This document shows positions 12,301 through 23,559 of a DNA stretch of 64,000 nucleotides, piece after piece. The DNA is from Sapria himalayana (Eukaryota > Streptophyta > Magnoliopsida > Malpighiales > Rafflesiaceae), in contig JAREIK010000810.1 of assembly GCA_029783825.1 (NCBI GenBank), forward strand, positions 60,037-124,036. Reading direction: 5' to 3'. How positions within the stretch are numbered: position 1 is the stretch's first letter; each line of letters opens with the position of its first letter. The translations under genes and the position numbers were made by a program. The notes beneath the pieces are model-generated. The model made no database searches, was not told the origin of the DNA, and was given only the letters and a program-made list of their open reading frames with translations.

Positions 12301-12870
12301 TTATGAGTTATGATTAATTCTGATTTTTGATTTTGATGTTTTGTACTTATTTTTTAATTACATTGTATTTGGTTTAGTTTAGCAATTTTGAACTTGGCTT
12401 TGTGAGTGTGACTTTGTTATTTTTGTTAAATAAATTTTGTGTTTGTTTTATTTTTATTTTTAATAATTTCATTAAAAATTCTAAAATATAATTCTAATAA
12501 ATTATAATCTAATTAAAAGATAATTTAAACAAATAACATAAAAAAATAAACTTTATAACTGTTCAAATATTTATAAATTACAATTTAAAAATTTTTAAAC
12601 ATTATCTAATTTATATTTTATAATTACATAAATACTCTAAACAAAAAATAAAAAAAATTTAAATTTTTTTAAACCGCCTCTTAAAGGCCTGACCAGGCAC
12701 GACCTAAAACCGATGATGCCAACCAAGACATACCGAGACTTGCTTGAATAAACCGTGCAGGGCCAGGCATGGCATGGTTACTGTAGACGTGGCTAGCATG
12801 GCACGAAAGCATGGTTGGGCCTACAAAAACCATGCCGAGCCGGCCTAGCACGACCCGTTTGACACTTCTA
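9375..12870 (+). mobile_element. hAT transposon nested in CACTA copy A
   Basis: Inverted ends are TAGAGGTGTCAAATGGGC at 9375 and, reverse-complemented, TAGAAGTGTCAAACGGG at 12870. Both are followed by GC-rich GGCACGG/AGCCCGG subterminal repeats that stand out from the AT-rich host, typical of a widespread plant hAT group. Flanking octamers CATTGTAT (9367-9374) and CTTTAGAT (12871-12878) match at 5 of 8 positions, consistent with an old 8-base duplication. Internally it carries a broken hAT transposase in the same orientation. CACTA subterminal motifs resume after the right end, so the hAT inserted later than the CACTA element. Confidence 0.85.
10093..12213 (+). pseudogene. hAT transposase (BED finger, dimerisation domain), broken
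   Basis: The start is taken at the ATG at 10093. A BED zinc finger follows at about 10290-10385 (EEMTLCKYCKKILTYKSVF, then GTGHLKRH). The middle is full of stops and frameshifts. An uninterrupted frame at 11339-11761 matches the RNase-H-fold region of plant RICESLEEPER-type hAT proteins: LKIFYDMNMCSLVYTP, MVTEMETKYLKYWSTIPSIY, ATCIDLRVK. The C-terminal dimerisation block is still readable at about 11875-12060: LQWWKSYESTFPLLSKIARD, LLTPLVLSVASEPTFSIA, ILDRR. The acidic tail ends at TGA 12211-12213. The many disruptions rule out function. Confidence 0.85.
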
Positions 12871-12984
12871 CTTTAGATCTGGAAAGGTTCCATTGTTAAT
12901 CCATCGTTATATCCACTTTAGCTATAGAAAAACTTCATTTAGCTAGGAAATTTTTACAATCTATTTGTGATTTTTCTTTTAGTG
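12871..12984 (+). repeat. CACTA copy A 3' terminus
   Basis: After the hAT target-site copy the subterminal motif resumes (TTTAGCTATAGAAAAACTTC, TTTAGCTAGGAAATTTTT) and ends in TTTTCTTTTAGTG at 12972-12984. The reverse complement, CACTAAAAGAAAAATC, is a one-base variant of the family end CACTACAAGAAAATATT. The next bases are ATCTCAATA and then the tetranucleotide array. Confidence 0.65.
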
Positions 12985-12990
12985 ATCTCA

Positions 12991-14567
12991 ATATATCTAT
13001 CTATATATTTGTTTATATCTCTGTGTATGTATTTATCTATCTATCTATCTATATATTTATCAATCTATCAATCTATCTATCGATCTATCTGAGTCTATCA
13101 ATCTATCTATAAATCTGTCTATCAAACTATCTATCATTCTGTATATCAATCTTTTTATCAATCAATCAATCAATCAATCAATCTGTCTATCTATTAGTTT
13201 ATTAATATTTCTATCTATCTATCTATGTTTCTATCTATCTATCTACTTATCTATCTAAAAATTTGTTTATCTATCTATCTATCTGTCTGTCTATCAATCT
13301 ATCAATAAATTTGTCTATCAATCTATCTATCTTTCTATCTATCTAGTTGTCTATCTATCTATCTATCTGTTTTTCTATCTGTCTATCTTTCTGGTCTATC
13401 TATTTGTCTATTTATCTGTCAATCTATCTGTTTATCTATTATTATGTCTCTCTATCTGTCAGTATTTATATCTATCTATCTATCAATATATCTATCTATC
13501 ATTCTATCTATCTATTTGTCTATCTATCAATCAATCTATCTATCTGCCAATCTATCTATTTGTCAATCAATCAATCAATCACTCTATCTGTCTGTCTATC
13601 TACCTATCTATCTATTTGTATATCTAACTATCGATCAATCTATCTATCTATCTATATATTTGTCTATCTATATGTCTATCTATCTATATATCTATCTATC
13701 TATTAGTCTAGCTATCTATATATCAATCTATCAATCTATTTGTCTCTCTATTTGTCTATCTATCAATCTATATATTTATCTCGCTATCTATCACTCTATC
13801 TCTCTATATGTCTATCTATCTTTTTATCTATCTGTCTATCTATCTATCTATCTATCTGTCTGTCTATCGACCTATCTATCTATCTACCAATCTATTTGTT
13901 TATCTATATGTCTATCTATCTATTTATCTATCTTTCTTTCTTTCTATATTTCTATCTTTTTATTTGTCTATCTATCAATCTTTAAATCTATCTGTCTATC
14001 TATCTCTCTATTTATTTGTAAATTTATTTATCTATCTATGAGTATCTATCTTTTTATCAATCAATCTACCTATTAACTAACTATCTGCCTATCAATATAT
14101 CTATCAATCTGTCTATCAATCTATTTATCAATATGTCTAACTATCAATCTATCTAACTATCAATCATTTTTTCTATCTATTTATTTATTTATCTATCTAT
14201 CTATTTATATATCTATCTATCTATCTATATAGCTATATGTCTATCAATCTATCTATTTATTTTTTATATATTTGTCTATATATTTGTTTATATATCTATC
14301 TGTCTAAATAACTATTTATCTATCTATCTATTTATCTATCTGGCAATCTATCGGTCTATCTATATGTTGATCTATCTAGCTATCTTTCTAATTTTCAATT
14401 TGTCTATCTATATATCTATATATATCTGTGTGTCTATCTATTTCTCTATCTAATATATATTTATATGTCTATTTATATGTTTTTCACTCTCTATCTACTT
14501 ACCTACCTATTTATCTATCTATCTGTTATCTATCTATCCATATATCTATCTGTCTGTATATCTATCT

Positions 14568-14610
<43 letters not shown>

Positions 14611-15310
14611 ACTATCTACCTAACTATCTATCTATCAATCTCTCTATCAATCTATCTATAAATCTATCAATCTTTATATCAATATTCCTATCATTGTGTC
14701 TATCTATCTATCTATCAAGCAATCTATCTATATTTCTATCTATATGTCAACCTATCTATCTATGAATATGTCTATCTTTCTATTTATCAATCTAAATTTC
14801 AATTTGTCTATCAATCTATCTATCACTAGGTATATCAATATGTCTATAAATCTATCTATTTATCGGTCTTTATGTCTCTATGTCTATTTATCTATCTATC
14901 TATCTATTTGTCTATTTATCTGTCTATTTATCTGTCTATTTATATGATTATCTATATGTCTATCTTTTTGTCTATCTATATGTGTATCTATTTGTCTATC
15001 TATCTCTCTATCAAACTATCTACCTAACTATCTATCAATATGTCTATCTATCTGTCTATCATTTTGTCTATTAATATTTTTATCAATCAATCTATCTATC
15101 TATTCATCTATTCATCTATTTATCTATTTATCTATCTGTATATCTATTTGTATCTATCTATCTATCTATCTATCTTTCTATCTATATATCTTTTTATCTA
15201 TATGTCTATCTATATATTTATATATCTTTCTATCAATCAATCAATCAATCAATCTGTCTATCTGTCTATCTATGTAAATATCATGTAATCTATCAATCTA
15301 TCTATATGGG
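12991..15310. repeat. Degenerate (TCTA)n/(TAGA)n tetranucleotide array 1
   Basis: Some 2.3 kb of TCTA repeats on the plus strand, with frequent TCAA, TCTG, TTTG and TTTA variants and a (TA)n patch near 14573-14607. All three plus frames stay open for long stretches because TCT-ATC-TAT-CTA reads Ser-Ile-Tyr-Leu; the predicted YLSI-type proteins are products of the repeat, not genes. The array starts within about 10 bases of the copy A terminus and ends inside the terminal region of copy C. Confidence 0.95.
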
Positions 15311-15784
15311 ATTTTCCCATCGCTAAAACAGAATAACGACAAATTATTGATGAAAATTATACCAATCTAAAGTGCTCTTCATAAAATATTAACGAGGAAA
15401 ATCCCTAGCAAATTTTTAATGACGGAAATTCCGTGGCTAATTATAATTTTCTCTTGCTATTTTTGATTGTAATTAAGAATAGTAATTAATATTTTTCGAT
15501 TGAAAATGTACAGAAAATTATCTAGCTAAATTAGCTATGGAAAATTATATTCCAATTTTTATTCCAAACTATTTTCACAATTTTATTTTTTTACAAAATA
15601 TTTAATTACATATTTTTAAATTTTTATATAAAATTGAATTAAAACATATACCATAAACATTATTTAAATTAACAAAAAAGAAAAAGTAGTTAATAAACTA
15701 TTCTGATACAATATTTACATTGTTAAAACAAAAATATAACATAGGTATATAATTATTTTAAACTAAATCATCATCCTTATCATA

Positions 15785-15960
15785 TGATGCAGTTGTGATA
15801 GGTTCTCATGTGTGGATACTCTGCACGAACTCTGTGCGCTATCTATCTTGTCAAGGCTGCTAACTTTGACTCCATATAGGTCATCTACTATTGTATTGCA
15901 TTCTTCATTTTTTTCATCTTATCATTCACTTCTTTCATTTTCTACATGTACATCAATTCA
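15785..15960 (-). pseudogene. TNPA-like tail fragment, copy C
   Basis: The plus strand reads GCTGCTAACTTTGACTCC and CATATAGGTCATCTACTATT, aligning with GCCGCTAACTATGCCTC and TATAGGACATCTATTATT at 20245-20285 in copy B. Both are the coiled-coil tail of the TNPA-like gene on the minus strand. Only about 170 bases remain. A frame at 16100-16327 (minus) lies next to it, but I cannot link it to the transposon protein. Confidence 0.5.
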
Positions 15961-16677
15961 AACATAAATGATACGAAGGTTGGAAACTTATTAATTTAGC
16001 AAAATTATATATATGACCATCACTTATATAGCATTTACCAATATGCATGAAGAATTCTGATTCAGATAATTATGTAGTTTTGTAGCACATATATAGCATT
16101 TACCAATCATTGTGCAAGATATTATCAATAAAATAAATATTGAATTTCCAACAGACTATTTTAGAACATGGAAGAAATAAAATAATTACCCAATAGCTAT
16201 TGGAATCATCACCAAGAGAGAATCCAATAAAAGATTGATGACAACTACAGGAGCCATATGGCACATCGTGAGAATGAAGCCTGTATTTGGTCTCCTCATA
16301 CATCAGCTTCAGAACTAACCCGTACATAATCTGGATGAAGAAATCAACATTACTCAGATGAAATATTTTAGTTTATTGAACTTGCACGATACTAGAATCA
16401 AACATCATATTTGATACTCATGATGCATTTTAGTTTTGAACAATAAGGATCAGAAAATACATAAAAAAATTTAATTTATATAAAATATAGAGCTCATGAA
16501 ATATTTTGGCTTCCAGTCCGGCAAGGTTTCCCATTAGTGATTCCATCAATTAGGTATATCTTTATGAATTTGCCTGTAGGGTGGGTGGATTCTATGTTTC
16601 TAACCTCAATCCCTTCCGAAGAAGTGATTGATATTGATGCAAAGGATGGCCAATCCATGTATAAGTTAAGATACAAA
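15961..16677. other. Interior of copy C, unassigned
   Basis: AT-rich DNA with one 75-residue minus frame at 16100-16327 (KLMYEETKYRLHSHDVPYGS, then CSCHQSFIGFSLGDD). Its composition is more gene-like than its surroundings, and it may be another captured exon. No family recognised. Confidence 0.3.
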
Positions 16678-16970
16678 AAAATTGAAAACATCAAGAAGAT
16701 TTTTGGGCTGCAATAGCAATTGCAGTATGATAGTGTGAAAGCAAAAAGATATGGTCATCTCATGATAATGGCAGATCAGGATCATGATGGCTCGCACATT
16801 AAAGGTTTAGTGATCAATTTCATTCACTATTACTAGCCATCTTTGCTTTGGGTTCCATCATTCTTAGTTGTCTTATCACCCTAATCATGAAGGCAACACA
16901 TATAAGTGGAAGAGTTGTACCCTTCTACACCAGTTGAGTTTATCACATAATACTTTAACCAACTGAGGAG
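16678..16970 (+). pseudogene. Captured DNA topoisomerase II fragment (TOPRIM region)
   Basis: The frame reads KIENIKKIFGLQ, a stop, then QLQYDSVKAKRYGHLMIMAD and QDHDGSHIKGLVINFIHYY, a stop, PSLLWVPSFLV. After a one-base shift it continues ITLIMKATH near 16880-16905. The MADQDHDGSHIKGL block is the TOPRIM acidic motif that binds the catalytic metal in type IIA topoisomerases. The fragment is about 100 residues of a protein normally well over 1000. It lies on the strand opposite to copy C's orientation. Two stops and a frameshift make it non-functional. No intron is visible, but the piece is too short to tell genomic from processed origin. Confidence 0.85.
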
Positions 16971-17724
16971 GATGTTCATCATGCACAAGTTAATGAAAAA
17001 GTGAACTGCAATAGCTACTAAAAAATGTCATCATATCTGCTACAAATATAGCAATAGCAATAGCTTCAAATATTATCACCTAAAAATGGAAAAAAACTAT
17101 GGATGCCTTCCCTCATAAACACAAACTATGATGCATAAGTGCTGGTAGAATTATAGTGATCAAGAGGGTAGTGGCACTGACTGACTAAGAAGGGAGTCAG
17201 TAGTAGAAAGGTGGTAATGGCGACACTAATAGTGCTATCATAGAAAATAACAGCTAAGACTAAGGTCTTAGCTGTTATTTTCTACCTACTTTATGATGGG
17301 CCAAAATAACATATTCAAACCTTTTAGTTATGTAAACAATAAGTCTACCTAATAAGGACTCATAATTTAATTAAGAAAACTAAAAATAATCAGCATTCTT
17401 CATGCATATTTTGCCTAGTCATATTCATGATCACCAAACCAACATAACCCCACCAGATATTAAATGCAAACCCCAACTTAACAAATCTGAAACAAATTAT
17501 AGCATGATTTATGCTACACACCAGATATGTATAAATAAGCAACAAAAAAATACCTTTTGTTCCACTCAATGGCTTGCACTACATTAACTAGTTAATCTTA
17601 TCGTCTATGATTCCTTTTTTACATGAATGGAAATAATTAGATCTCATCTTATTCCATGCCTTACTTTTAACTCTGATATAATGTTGTGTTTAAAATATTT
17701 ATTAAAATGTTACATATATATAAA
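16971..17724. other. Interior of copy C up to the copy B insertion
   Basis: No gene recognised. A short inverted repeat, CTAAGACTAAGGTCTTAG, lies near 17253-17270. The last bases before copy B, GTTACATATATATAAA, mirror the first bases after it (AAATATATATATGTAAC at 34299), so the target was close to a perfect palindrome. Confidence 0.45.
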
Positions 17725-18210
17725 CACTACAAGAATATGCCATATAACTAGGGATAATTCCCTAGCCAAATGGGCATTTTCCATCGCCAAACTGAACATA
17801 GCGACGAATTAACGACAGAACTGTTCCCAATTTAAAGTGCTCGTCACTAAAATTTAGTGATGAAAAGTGTCCCTAGCTAATAATTTAGCGATGAAAAAAT
17901 CTCTAGCTAAAAATAATAATTTCTCTATCAAAATTAGCAAGCTAAATGAGAGTTTCCGTCGCTAAACAGATATAATGACAGAAGCTTTCCCTAAATAAAG
18001 TGTTCATTGCTAAATATTAGCAACAGAAAAAGTCCCTAGCAAAATAAATTTAGTGACGGAAAAAATCTCTAGCAAAATAAATTTAGCAACAGTAAAAATC
18101 CCTTGCTAAAATAAAGTTATCCCTAACTAAATTAGCTCGGAAAAATTCTCAAGCTAATTTAGCAAAGGATTTTTCTCTTGCTAATTAAGGGAATTGTACC
18201 TATCTATTTT
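17725..18210 (-). repeat. Copy B 3' terminus and subterminal repeats
   Basis: The terminal CACTACAAGAATATGCC is followed by many copies of CTAGCTAA, TTAGCGATGAAAAAAT, CCGTCGCTAAA and TCCCTAGC in both orientations through 18200. Such motifs are the usual binding sites of TNPA-type proteins. Copies A and C share them. Confidence 0.8.
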
Positions 18211-18654
18211 ATTTTTAAAACTATTTTAAGAATTTGATTTATTTTAAAATTTTTTAATTAAATAATTTAATATTTTTATATAAAATTGAATAAAAATAGA
18301 AACTATAAATGGTAATTTATAATTTTAAAAAAATCATTTAATAACTTATTCTAATATAATATTTTACATAATTAAAACAAAAAAATAATAAAATCTTATT
18401 ACATCTTATTCATCAATGTATCTACCGATAGTGCATGAAGTATAACCTATCCAGGCACTGATGTTGCTTTCTCTCCCTATGTTCCTTTGATCACCAACTT
18501 TTTGATGCGAAAAAGCTGTTCGAGTAACTGTGCGTCATGTCTAGTAAATAATCTTTTCACTTATACAAGATTCGTATGTGGAACAATATACCATATCCGT
18601 AAGAAATTTAAACCACTCAATCAAAGCAAAATAAATAAATAAAAGCTATGTTTT
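18211..18654. other. AT-rich copy B sequence between subterminal repeats and palindromic array
   Basis: The first half is AT-rich filler shared with copies A and C. About 18415-18500 aligns with copy A 8985-9065 (reverse complement), the end of the coiled-coil-like region, here without an open frame. Nothing else is recognisable. Confidence 0.45.
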
Positions 18655-19300
18655 GATAAATATATAATACTATAGTATATAAGTACATATATACTAGCAT
18701 TTCACTAGCACATATATTATTGCAATATAGGTACATATAAACTGTAGTATTATGTGCACATATATACTGAGTATCTATATACTAAGTATATATGTACATA
18801 AAATACTATAGTATTATACGTACGTATATACTGCATTTGTTGCTATTGCTACTATTGCCGCTACTGCTGCCACTATTACCGTCGCTGCTACCGCCATTAC
18901 CTCCGATACCACCACTACTACCGCAACACTACCATTGCTGATAATAAAAGTAGGGCGGGTGATGATGCGCGACTGAGTATATACGTATACCTAGTATATA
19001 CGTATGTATATACTATAGTATAAAGTATGTATATACCGAGTATATACATACGTATATACTATAGTATAAACGAACATATATACTGAATATATATGTAGAA
19101 ATATACTCAGTATATACGAACATATATACTGAATATATACGTACAAATATAATTTGTATATACGAACATATATACTCGGTATATACGTACTTATATACTC
19201 AGTATATACGTAGATATATACTTACTATATACATATGTTTATACAAAGTATATATGTACGTAAATACTATAATATTATATGTACATATATATAATCACAT
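18655..19300. repeat. Palindromic TATATACGTAC array with internal triplet tract
   Basis: Self-complementary units built from ATATACTGAGTATATACGTA and TATATGTACATA variants. At 18838-18935 it is split by a degenerate trinucleotide tract of GCT, GCC, ACT and ACC steps (CTACTGCTGCCACTATTACC), which is much richer in GC. Copy A has a CA-rich stretch and a coiled-coil-like frame at the corresponding place instead, so this array arose or was lost after the two copies separated. Confidence 0.75.
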
Positions 19301-19401
19301 AGCCTTAGATGACACACACACTTATACTTTCATGCAAATAAACATACCATCAAAGACAACAGACGAAATAATATAGGACTTAAAAACACGCATATAGGTC
19401 T

Positions 19402-19505
19402 CTCAAGCATGGTCAGCTTTTCTAGTTCTTATTCCTCTGGTACTCCACACAAATAGAGAACATTGTTGCACGTGCACAGGGAGCATAACATACTACATTT
19501 ACAAA
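19402..19505 (-). pseudogene. SmF exon 4 remnant in copy B
   Basis: The minus strand reads CNNVLYLCGVPEE and stops at 19429-19431, followed by a 3' flank (GCTGACCATGCTTGAGAG) that aligns with copy A after its exon 4. The intron end before it is also shared (TTTGTAAATGTAGTATGTTA here, TTTGTAAAATAAAGTATATT in copy A), but the acceptor AG has become AC. Exons 1 to 3 are missing. This agrees better with the Sm consensus at Gly-Val-Pro-Glu than the copy A exon does (CEVPKD). Confidence 0.75.
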
Positions 19506-20519
19506 CCAATAACCGATAACAAGTAGTCGCATATCTGAACTGCGACGATGCATATCTACACAAAATAAGAGTGTCAAGAACAAACCTGTATTTGCATGGA
19601 ATTAATTTTTTTTGGTTCATCTCACAGCTTCAGACGTTAATGTGTTGTTCCCAATACCATGGAGGACCAACCAAGGCTTTTACATACCTATAATAGGCTA
19701 AAAATCTACCCAAAAAATTTGGAGACACACAAACATATTCACAGATATACAAAAATAGTTATTATAGACATGAACAAACACAAATTTTGATAGTCATACA
19801 GTTTCAACATAAATCAAAAAGATGTTCAGCAATGATGTTTAGAGAGAAAGAGAATGCAAAAATAAAATGTTTTAGGAATAATAAAGATAACAAAAGCTAA
19901 GCCTCCTTTTGATCAAGCTGAAATCGGTAAATATGGCACCCATGCATTGGAAGGACCATGGCAATGTCTGAATGCTTTGAAACAGAATTTTTTTGTTTGT
20001 CTCACATAATGTGTCATGCAAAGAATCATTGTTAGATTAATTGGAAAAGAAAAGAACAAAACCAGAATAAAAAATATTGAAACCTGCAAAAAAATCTCAT
20101 CATGTTTTGCTACACAGACAAAAATCAATAACATTTCAGAAAAAATTCTCAGACGAAATCATCCTCATAATTAGTAGGGAATTTCTGCTAGCCTCTCCTG
20201 TGAAGTTTCGTAGCTGGATCTCGAAATGCTATCTATTGCGTCAATGCCGCTAACTATGCCTCTATATAGGACATCTATTATTGCATTATATTCTTAATTT
20301 CTTTCATCTCATCATTCATTTCTTTAATTTCTTACATTTCTTCCATCAAATAAGTAATCTGCTTCTCCTCCTCTTCTTTCATTTCTTGCATTTCATACTT
20401 CAAATTATTATACCGCTCGTACTTCTGTTCTTTAATTTCATAAAATATTTTTCAAATGAGATATCTTCTCATCCTTCTTTTTCATTTCGGTCTCCATAAC
20501 TACAATACATTGATTTGTT
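19506..20519 (-). other. Copy B sequence downstream of the TNPA-like gene
   Basis: From about 19590 to 20200 it aligns with copy A 2940-3585 in reverse complement. From 20200 to 20519 it is the Glu/Lys-rich coiled-coil tail of the TNPA-like gene, full of stops (matches near 2640-2870 and 15785-15960). The 73-residue frame at 19913-20134 has no preserved counterpart in copy A. Confidence 0.5.
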
Positions 20520-22155
20520 TCCATTGCTTGTTGTTCGACCACCTCATCCACCATTGCTGAGATAGATGAATTAGAAGTATGACTGCTACGAAAAAATGCC
20601 ACTCCCTTCGATTTGATGTCGTACTCTCACTTATTCTTACGACCTCTTATGGTCTTCAAATAAATAGGATCATAGTCAATTAGTTGAAGATCCATGTAAC
20701 CCTCAACTTTGTTGATGAGAAGTTATCACACATTCTCCATTAGTTTCTGAGATAAAATAGAGAAAAATTCTATTCTAGATATACATAAACTAAAATAAAA
20801 ATTTTGCATTCCAAACAATTTTCAAAATGTACTGTAGTATTATAAAGTTTTATTCATATAACAAATTCTGATAGCAATCATCTAATACTTATTGTCAACG
20901 AACTAACCACCCACTTTCTTCACATGCATCTTCTTGAAAATCTCATAAAGATTGGGATCTCGACCCAATTCTCTAGCATAGAATATGTTTTTATTAAGTC
21001 ATAAAAAAACAAATGATCAAAAAATTTAACAAAATTAATAAAACCATGCAGAGATTTAATTTATTGGACTATTAGGACAACCACTAAATATATAAATGTT
21101 TAAAACTTTAAAATTGTACCAAATCTTGAGCGTGCTCAATACTCGACTTTGAACCTCCTATGTGTCGACAGATTATTGTACCTAGTCCAGCTACCTCTTC
21201 TTGTCGATTTTTGGGGGCAATATCTGATTTTTTCTTCACATCTGGCTCCTCTCAATACTTCAGCCACTCGGGCCAGTCTTCCTAGGATATAAAAATAGGC
21301 ATTTCTTTCATATTCTTCAATTTATAAATATAATCAGAATACCATTGAGCAGCTTTGATCTCCCATAATGACTTTATCTTTCCATCAAATTTGGGTGCCC
21401 CATGTGGACTGATTCTATATATAGAAAAATCACAAAAAAATTATATTAACAATAAGAACATAATTATTTACTACTTGAATAATAACTAACATAATAGTTA
21501 AGTAATTAGATAATTATTTTTCAATACTTTTGTTTTGATATATTTACCTGAAAGTCATTAAAATAAGAACCTTTTGTTGATTTTGAAACTTTCTTCCAGG
21601 AGAATGCTTTATAATCAGCTATTTTCTTGAAAGACTTTGTAATTATAATCGAACACTTGTGAGATGGAATAAAACTGTAAAAATAAATAAATAACATTGA
21701 AAATAAGCAGATCATAACAATATAAAAAAAACCACTGACAGTAACTTCAAAATATTTTTTTAAGTCATATTTACATATTTCTTTTACCTCCCATCCACAA
21801 TCTCAATTACTAACTTTGCATTGACTACAGAGAAAGGCATAGCATTTGATGATATCGTTAGTTTTGTAAATGGGGGAACTATCAGTGTAAAATATGGTGT
21901 AGAAGATAAAGATAGATCAAAAGTGTGTGAAGGAAGCATAATGGTTGGTGGGCATATATCTGATAATGGTGATAGTAGAGGTCTCAAAGATGGTGATGGT
22001 GATAGAAATGAAGACGATGATTGTGATGTTGAAATTTGGATATGGTGGGTATGAGATGGTACTGATTTTGCAACATGATGTAACATACTAGATGAATTTG
22101 ATTCATTTCTCTGTCCACGTCCACCTCCACCACGGCCACGCCCATTAGGAACCAT
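20520..22155 (-). pseudogene. TNPA-like protein gene (Transposase_24, Ptta/En/Spm family), broken
   Basis: This second En/Spm-type gene normally makes a DNA-binding accessory protein. The likely start is at 22155 (MVPNGRGRGGGGRGQRNES), a Gly/Arg-rich head followed by a Ser/Pro-rich region. The next exon (about 21521-21700) gives FIPSHKCSIIITKSFK and YKAFSWKKVSKSTKGSYFND. A third (about 21120-21425) gives GAPKFDGKIKSLWEIKAAQW, EDWPEWLKY, KKKSDIAPKNRQEE and IGGSKSSIEHAQDLV, the conserved family core. A fourth (about 20890-20990) gives ELGRDPNLYEIFKKMHVKK, then MDLQLIDYDPIYLKTIRG. Stops interrupt exons 3 and 4. It lies downstream of the TNP2-like gene on the same strand, the usual order. Confidence 0.8.
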
Positions 22156-22289
22156 CTGCTCTACAAAATAAAATAGAGAACAAATAATAGAGATATGATG
22201 AACAAGCATGTATTTTAGAATAAAACACACCGATAGATTTCAACAAAATACAAAAAGTCTTTGATAGTTTAATATTATAATAAAATTAT

Positions 22290-23500
22290 AATAGTTTAAT
22301 TATTAGCATCACTATCATCCTTCAATGGATCTTCTCATATTTCATCTGATTCTGATAGAAGTTTGAACTCATCTTTAGATAGAAATTCATCATCTTCAAT
22401 ATCTATTAGGCCACCATTTTAGTCACAAATTTTTTGGATCTTCTTCTACATGCATAGGCTCAATATTATTTATGTCATCTTCCTGGAATGCCAGTGCAAT
22501 AACTAAGTTTGCACTTCTTTGTTGATATGTTGGTACTTCAAAATTTGATCGAGCTTTGATTTTTCAAATCTCCCATCAATCACTCTTATCATGAGATAAA
22601 CTTGGATATGTATAATAATATACTTGAGCTACTTGAACTGCCATAATAAATAGCTCATATTGATTATATCTATGTTTATAGATAACATCCACTAGCAATT
22701 ATCTTCTAAATGTATCATTGTGCCCATATTTCATGCAAGATCAAACCACAGGCACATTAATAATACAATCCTATTATTTTTGAGTCTAGGATACTCCAAC
22801 TCAGTAACTTCTTTGAGTTGACCATAATAATCAATCTCATGTGCACTATAACATGAGTCATTAATGCATATACCACTATTCATTGTTATTTTAGAAGAAC
22901 CGTGCCCAATTGTATGAAATTTATATCCATTAACAAAATGCCCAGGATAGGTTGTCACATATCTACTTGGGCCTTTATTTAGATTCTAAATAAAAATATT
23001 TAAATCTCTATTTAAAGGATCAATTGTCTGTGACATAAAGTAAAAAAAAGATATTAACAAATAAAAGATACTAATAAATTAAATAATTCAAAAATTTGAA
23101 ATTTAATAATTCTCACAAATTTTTTGAACCAATTCACAAATTTAGTTTCTAGCATATAATTAACATCAATTTTGGAAATTACTGGTTGCCTATATTTTAA
23201 CTGCTCAACATAAATACTACACAAATATAAAAAGAGAGAATTATGTTTATCAATTTTTAATAATTCCTATTAAAGATAAAATTAAATTATGATTAAACCT
23301 GCCACCATTTTATGTATACATACTCAATTTATGATGCAACCTGCTCACAATTAAGTAAAACATAACTCCATGTTGCTTTGTACTCTGCATCTATCGTGCC
23401 GCTTTTTATTGCTCTTCCAAATACTCTTCCAAGGTGCTTGAAGATAGATAGTTTCTCCACTGAATCATTTTTTGTAGAATTTGATGCATGTAGTCAGTGT
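22290..23500 (-). pseudogene. TNP2-like transposase, C-terminal part (DUF4218 end, DUF4216)
   Basis: About 23330-23460 reads GTIDAEYKATWSYVLLNCEQ VAS, then a stop: the end of the DUF4218 region. The frame at 22731-22958 is a clear DUF4216 domain: GHFVNGYKFHTIGHGSSKIT, NSGICI, IDYYGQLKEVTELEYPRLKN, CLWFD. It continues with stops as YKHRYNQYELFIMAVQVAQV, YYYTYPSLSHDKSD, then an acidic tail to about 22290. In intact relatives the catalytic transposase_21 core lies before DUF4218; here fewer than 100 bases separate the N-terminal finger-like block from DUF4218, so the core is deleted. Confidence 0.82.
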
Positions 23501-23559
23501 AATCAAGGAAATAATAGAAAATAATATATCTTCTTAAATGCAACTTTCAAATTTTGTCA

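Larger units (their letters stand above)
1..12984 (+). mobile_element. CACTA copy A, 3' portion (left end outside window)
   Basis: This is the 3' part of an En/Spm-like element in plus orientation. Three things show it. A TNPA-like coding end at 2160-2875 and its downstream sequence to about 3560 align by eye with the reverse complement of copy B (about 19590-20990). The 8585-9370 region again aligns with copy B (about 18200-19480). The right end closes with subterminal CTAGGGA/TAGCTA motifs and the terminus TTTTCTTTTAGTG at 12972-12984, one base from copy B's TTTTCTTGTAGTG. No TNP2-like transposase is present; an AT array at 1070-1370 lies where it would be expected, so this looks like an internally deleted copy. 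A hAT element splits its 3' subterminal region. The terminus is followed within about 10 bases by the (TCTA)n array. Confidence 0.72.
15311..17724 (-). mobile_element. CACTA copy C, 3' part (probably one element with copy D)
   Basis: From 15311 the sequence (ATGGGATTTTCCCATCGCT) aligns with copy B from about 17765, so copy C lacks roughly its outermost 40 bases; the (TCTA)n array takes their place. Subterminal motifs run to about 15560, then AT-rich sequence, then a TNPA-like tail fragment. This is the same order as copy B but compressed. The orientation is minus, like copies B and D. Its inner edge at 17724 is the insertion point of copy B. Confidence 0.6.

Noticed and set aside
21821..22054. 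Plus-strand 77-residue Asp/Gly-rich frame
   Set aside because: Antisense shadow of the Ser/Pro-rich part of the TNPA-like gene.
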